Shown piece after piece: positions 61,386 through 64,000 of a stretch of 64,000 bases of DNA. Position 1 is the first letter of the stretch; each line of letters opens with the position of its first letter. Made by a program: the position numbers and the translations under genes. Source of the DNA: Pseudomonadota bacterium (lineage in GTDB: Bacteria > Pseudomonadota > Gammaproteobacteria > Burkholderiales > Burkholderiaceae_E); contig JAEWGX010000134.1 of assembly GCA_023388075.1 (NCBI GenBank), positions 1-64,000 on the forward strand, written 5' to 3'. Below the pieces are notes generated by a model. The model did not search any database. It was not told the DNA's origin and saw only the letters and a list, made by a program, of their open reading frames with translations.

Positions 61386-62264
61386 ATGCAACCAACCCAC
61401 CCCGAGAACCTTCGAGGCCGCCTCGCCACCGGCGACATCCTCGTAGCCCCCGGCATCTACGATGCGCTCACCGCGCTCATCGCCGAGCAGGCCGGCTTCG
61501 AGGCGCTCTACCTCTCCGGCGCCTCCATCGCGTACACGCACCTTGGTCGCTCCGACGTGGGCCTTGTCTCCTACACGGAAGTGGAGCAAGTGCTGGCGCG
61601 CATCACCGAACGGGTCGCGGTGCCGGTCATCGTCGATGCCGATACCGGCTTCGGCAATGCCTTGAACGTGGTGCGCACCGTCAAGGGCTTCGAGCGGGCC
61701 GGCGCCGCGATGATCCAGCTGGAGGACCAGACCTTTCCGAAGCGGTGCGGACACCTCGACGGCAAGTCGGTCGTGCCGGTCGCCGAGATGGCCGGCAAGC
61801 TCGACGCCGCCCTGGACGCCCGCGCCCGGGCCGACACGCTGATCCTGGCGCGCACCGATGCGGTTGCCGTGGAGGGTCTCGACGCCGCCATGGACCGGGC
61901 CGAGGTCTACCTGGAACACGGCGCGGACGTCCTCTTCATCGAGGCGGTCCGGTCGCCTGAGCAGATGGACAGGGTATGCAGCCGCTTTGCCAAGCGGGTG
62001 CCGCTGCTGGTGAACCTGGTCGAGGGCGGCAAGACGCCCATGGAGCCGGTGGCGTCGCTGCAGGCGCGCGGCTTCCGGATCGCGATCTTTCCCGGCGGCA
62101 CGGCGCGCGCGGTGGCGCACTGCCTGCAGCGGTACTACGCAAGCCTGCGGGAGAACGGGTCTACCGTGCCGTTCAGGGACGCGATGCTGGACTTCGACGG
62201 CCTCAACGCGGTGATCGGAACGCCGGAGCTGATGGCGCTGGGGAAGCGGTACGAGGGGCGCTAG
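61386..62264 (+). CDS. Isocitrate lyase/PEP mutase-family enzyme
   Basis: The 292-residue TIM-barrel protein has VAPGIYDALTALIAEQAGFEALYLSGASIA, the metal motif DADTGFG and the catalytic loop KRCGHLDGK with its Cys. This places it with lyases such as 2-methylisocitrate, 2,3-dimethylmalate and oxaloacetate-type enzymes rather than with phosphonomutases. It probably splits or decarboxylates a C4-C6 dicarboxylate. It is divergent from gntR; a role as a lower-pathway step of that cluster is possible, though its GC-rich codon use is more like the chromosome. Confidence 0.83.
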   Translation: MQPTHPENLRGRLATGDILVAPGIYDALTALIAEQAGFEALYLSGASIAYTHLGRSDVGLVSYTEVEQVLARITERVAVPVIVDADTGFGNALNVVRTVKGFERAGAAMIQLEDQTFPKRCGHLDGKSVVPVAEMAGKLDAALDARARADTLILARTDAVAVEGLDAAMDRAEVYLEHGADVLFIEAVRSPEQMDRVCSRFAKRVPLLVNLVEGGKTPMEPVASLQARGFRIAIFPGGTARAVAHCLQRYYASLRENGSTVPFRDAMLDFDGLNAVIGTPELMALGKRYEGR

Positions 62265-63168
62265 CCGCAACCGCCTCCTCCAGGCACTCTCCGAGCCACC
62301 GTCCCGCGATTCCCAGGGACTCGTCCCGGAGGTGGCAGAAGTACGCGTCGTAGACGATCTCGCCGCCGGCGCCGAGCCTTCGCGCCGGCAGGCGCACCAA
62401 CCGACCCTGGTCGAGCTCGGGCTGGACGAGCCAGTGGGGCAGGGTGCCCCAGCCGATGCCGGCACGGATCAGCGCAAGCTTGCTGTGCATGTCGCTGGTG
62501 CGCCAGGTGTTGGACGAGATCACGCCGAAGTCCCGACCGGCGGTCATTTCGGTCGGATCCTCCACGACGATCTGAAGGTGCTCCGTGATGGCGCGCTCGA
62601 GGTCGGCACCGCGTTTCCTTGCGAGTCGCGCCAGCTCATGGGTCGGAGCGACGACGGCGAAGGTGGTGAGCCGCGTCAGGAAGCGGCGCGCGAATCGCTC
62701 CTCGATCTGGTCCAGCACCGCGACAGCGACCGCGCAGCGCCGGCTCTGCAGCGCTTCGAACGTGCCGCCCAGCGATGTGTACTCCACCCGCACGGCCACG
62801 CTGGGAAAGCGTTCGTGGAGCCGGCGTAGCGCCGCGGCGGCGATATCGGCGGGAAACAGCGTGTCGAAGGCGACTGCGAGCTTGAGCTCCACGCCGCGCT
62901 CCAGCTCGTGGGCGCGCGCCTTGAGGGCATCGACCCGCGCCAGCACGGCGCGCACGTCCTCCAGCATGGCCTCGCCGGCCGGGGTCAGCCGCGGCCGGTA
63001 GCCGGACCGGTCGAACAGCGCCACGCCGAGCTGGGCCTCGAGGTTGGCGATGGTGAAGCTCACCGCCGATTGCACCCGGTGAAGCTGCTCGGCGCCGGCC
63101 CGGAAGCTGCCCGCGCGAACGACCGTCACGAAGGTGCGCATCTGGTCAAGCGTCAGGCCGTCGAGCAT
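62203..63168 (-). CDS. LysR-family transcriptional regulator
   Basis: The 321-residue protein has an N-terminal helix-turn-helix (LTLDQMRTFVTVVRAGSFRAGAEQLHRVQSAVSFTIANLEAQLG) and a LysR effector domain. The C-terminal tail is Ala/Pro/Ser-rich and its coding end overlaps the 3' end of the convergent lyase gene by 62 bp. It is divergent from the MFS gene, which it probably controls; AT-rich sequence at about 63193-63215 in the spacer is a likely promoter/operator zone. Confidence 0.86.
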   Translation of the reverse strand: MLDGLTLDQMRTFVTVVRAGSFRAGAEQLHRVQSAVSFTIANLEAQLGVALFDRSGYRPRLTPAGEAMLEDVRAVLARVDALKARAHELERGVELKLAVAFDTLFPADIAAAALRRLHERFPSVAVRVEYTSLGGTFEALQSRRCAVAVAVLDQIEERFARRFLTRLTTFAVVAPTHELARLARKRGADLERAITEHLQIVVEDPTEMTAGRDFGVISSNTWRTSDMHSKLALIRAGIGWGTLPHWLVQPELDQGRLVRLPARRLGAGGEIVYDAYFCHLRDESLGIAGRWLGECLEEAVAASAPRTASPAPSAPAFRSPR

Positions 63169-63267
63169 GATCAGTCGAATCGATCGGAATGCTCAATTTT
63201 ATCCAATTTCATCGAACTCACAGCCGTGCCAGAGTGACGTCCTCCAAAGACTCTGGGCGGTATCACC

Positions 63268-64000
63268 ATGAAGTCCCTTGCGTCGGAACTCTCGAACCTC
63301 GCCGCAGGCGCTGCGCAGCGTCCAACCGGCACCGACTGGCCGGCCGTCGTGCTGGTGACCGGTGCGGGCGTCGTATCCGCCTTCCAGTTCGGCAAGCCCT
63401 CGATCGCGCTGCCGGCGCTCCAGGCCTCGCTCGGCATTGGCATCGCCTCGGTATCGTGGCTCCTCTCCGCCTTCGCGCTGGTGGGGGCGACGCTCGGACT
63501 GTGGATCGGACTGCGGGTCGACGCCTGGGGGGCGCGCCGAGTACTGCTCGCCGGACTCGCCACGCAGGCGGCCGCCTCGGCGCTCGGGGGCCTCGCTGTC
63601 TCGTTCCCCTGGCTGTTCGCTTCGCGCGTGGTGGAGGGTGTCGGCTTCCTGGCCGTCGTCGTGGCCGGCCCCGCGCTGGTTCATGAGGCGGCACGCCCCC
63701 GGCGGCGCGACCGTGCCTTCGCGCTGTGGGGCACCTTCATGCCGGTCGGCATGGGGGCATTGATGCTCGTCGCTCCGCTGCTCGAGCCCCTCGGTTGGCG
63801 GGCGCTCTGGATGGCGAACGCCGCCCTGCTCGCGATCTATGCGGCCCTGCTGGTCGTGTTCACGAGACACGGCGGGGCACCGCCAGCCGGGCGGCTGCCC
63901 GGTGGTCCCCGTGTGTCCGGTGCGCCCGCCCGCGATCCGGCGCAGGTGTCCGGCCTGAGGCGGGTACTGGCGCTGCGCGGCCCCTGGCTGGTGGCCGGGC
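63268..64000 (+). CDS. MFS transporter (3' end outside window)
   Basis: Read directly from the sequence: the frame is open from ATG 63268 to the window edge, about 244 residues. Six N-terminal helices are visible (VVLVTGAGVVSAFQFG; VSWLLSAFALVGATLGLWIGLRVDAWGARRVLLAG; a VVEGVGFLAVVVAGPAL segment; ALWGTFMPVGMGALMLVAPLLEPLGWRALWMANAALLAIY), with the RxDxxGxRR-type motif A between helices 2 and 3, then a Pro/Gly-rich central loop. The cyanate/nitrate-type MFS group is closest by eye. The divergent LysR gene suggests substrate-induced expression. Confidence 0.8.
   Translation, partial: MKSLASELSNLAAGAAQRPTGTDWPAVVLVTGAGVVSAFQFGKPSIALPALQASLGIGIASVSWLLSAFALVGATLGLWIGLRVDAWGARRVLLAGLATQAAASALGGLAVSFPWLFASRVVEGVGFLAVVVAGPALVHEAARPRRRDRAFALWGTFMPVGMGALMLVAPLLEPLGWRALWMANAALLAIYAALLVVFTRHGGAPPAGRLPGGPRVSGAPARDPAQVSGLRRVLALRGPWLVAG

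Overview
The window is high-GC (roughly two thirds G+C by eye), densely packed DNA with many ATGA/GTGA/TTGA stop-start overlaps and many GTG or TTG starts. A cytochrome cd1 nitrite reductase gene, several TRAP transporters, MASE2 sensor kinases, LysR/LacI/GntR regulators and a TonB-dependent receptor all point to a Gram-negative, metabolically versatile proteobacterium capable of denitrification. A betaproteobacterium (Burkholderiales-like) fits best, but that is an inference from content. No rRNA, tRNA, CRISPR array, insertion sequence or phage module was seen.

Layout. 1-6.9 kb: 5'-truncated view of a diheme cytochrome gene (minus strand), a TauD/TfdA dioxygenase, a short hipA remnant, a divergent LysR/GST pair, a secreted cupin and a winged-helix/TolB-like/TPR regulator. 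6.9-11.5 kb: TonB receptor divergent from nirS-nirM, with a perfect FNR/Dnr box placed for class II activation. 11.9-18.9 kb: a seven-gene operon joining two MASE2 histidine kinases, a receiver/HATPase protein, a STAS protein, two patatin-like lipases and a receiver/PP2C phosphatase, i.e. partner switching wired to phospholipases. 18.9-22.2 kb (minus): acyl-CoA dehydrogenase, GltS, a glycine/valine-rich lipoprotein and a secreted protein made of 14-residue repeats. 22.4-32.4 kb: response regulator, hybrid kinase, a 1968-residue fusion of GMC oxidoreductase, alpha/beta hydrolase and PhoD-like phosphatase, then a Tat-type amidohydrolase.

32.4-40.9 kb is mixed: BrkB/YihY membrane protein, 5'-3' exonuclease, ThDP enzyme plus MFS exporter, an HNH/HIT pair, an adenylate-forming ligase and a 2TM protein. 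40.9-46.7 kb (minus) is a LacI-controlled ABC uptake operon ending in a cyclic-nucleotide-type phosphodiesterase, with an 18-bp palindromic operator. After a truncated parE remnant, 47.1-54.7 kb holds a second LacI gene divergent from a HisD-like dehydrogenase, SDR, zinc ADH, small membrane protein and TRAP transporter. This matches the architecture of 2,3-dihydroxypropane-1-sulfonate (DHPS, hps) catabolism; the promoter and two operator-like sites can be read.

54.8-61.3 kb looks lower in GC: an alpha/beta hydrolase facing a minus-strand cluster gntR - FAD hydroxylase - VOC protein - TRAP transporter, probably an acquired pathway for a (hetero)aromatic acid. The window ends with a PEP mutase/isocitrate lyase-family enzyme, a LysR regulator overlapping its 3' end, and an MFS gene cut by the window edge.

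The strongest candidates for something new are the lipase-linked partner-switching operon, the triple-fusion enzyme with its own two-component system, and the neighbouring 14-residue-repeat secreted protein.
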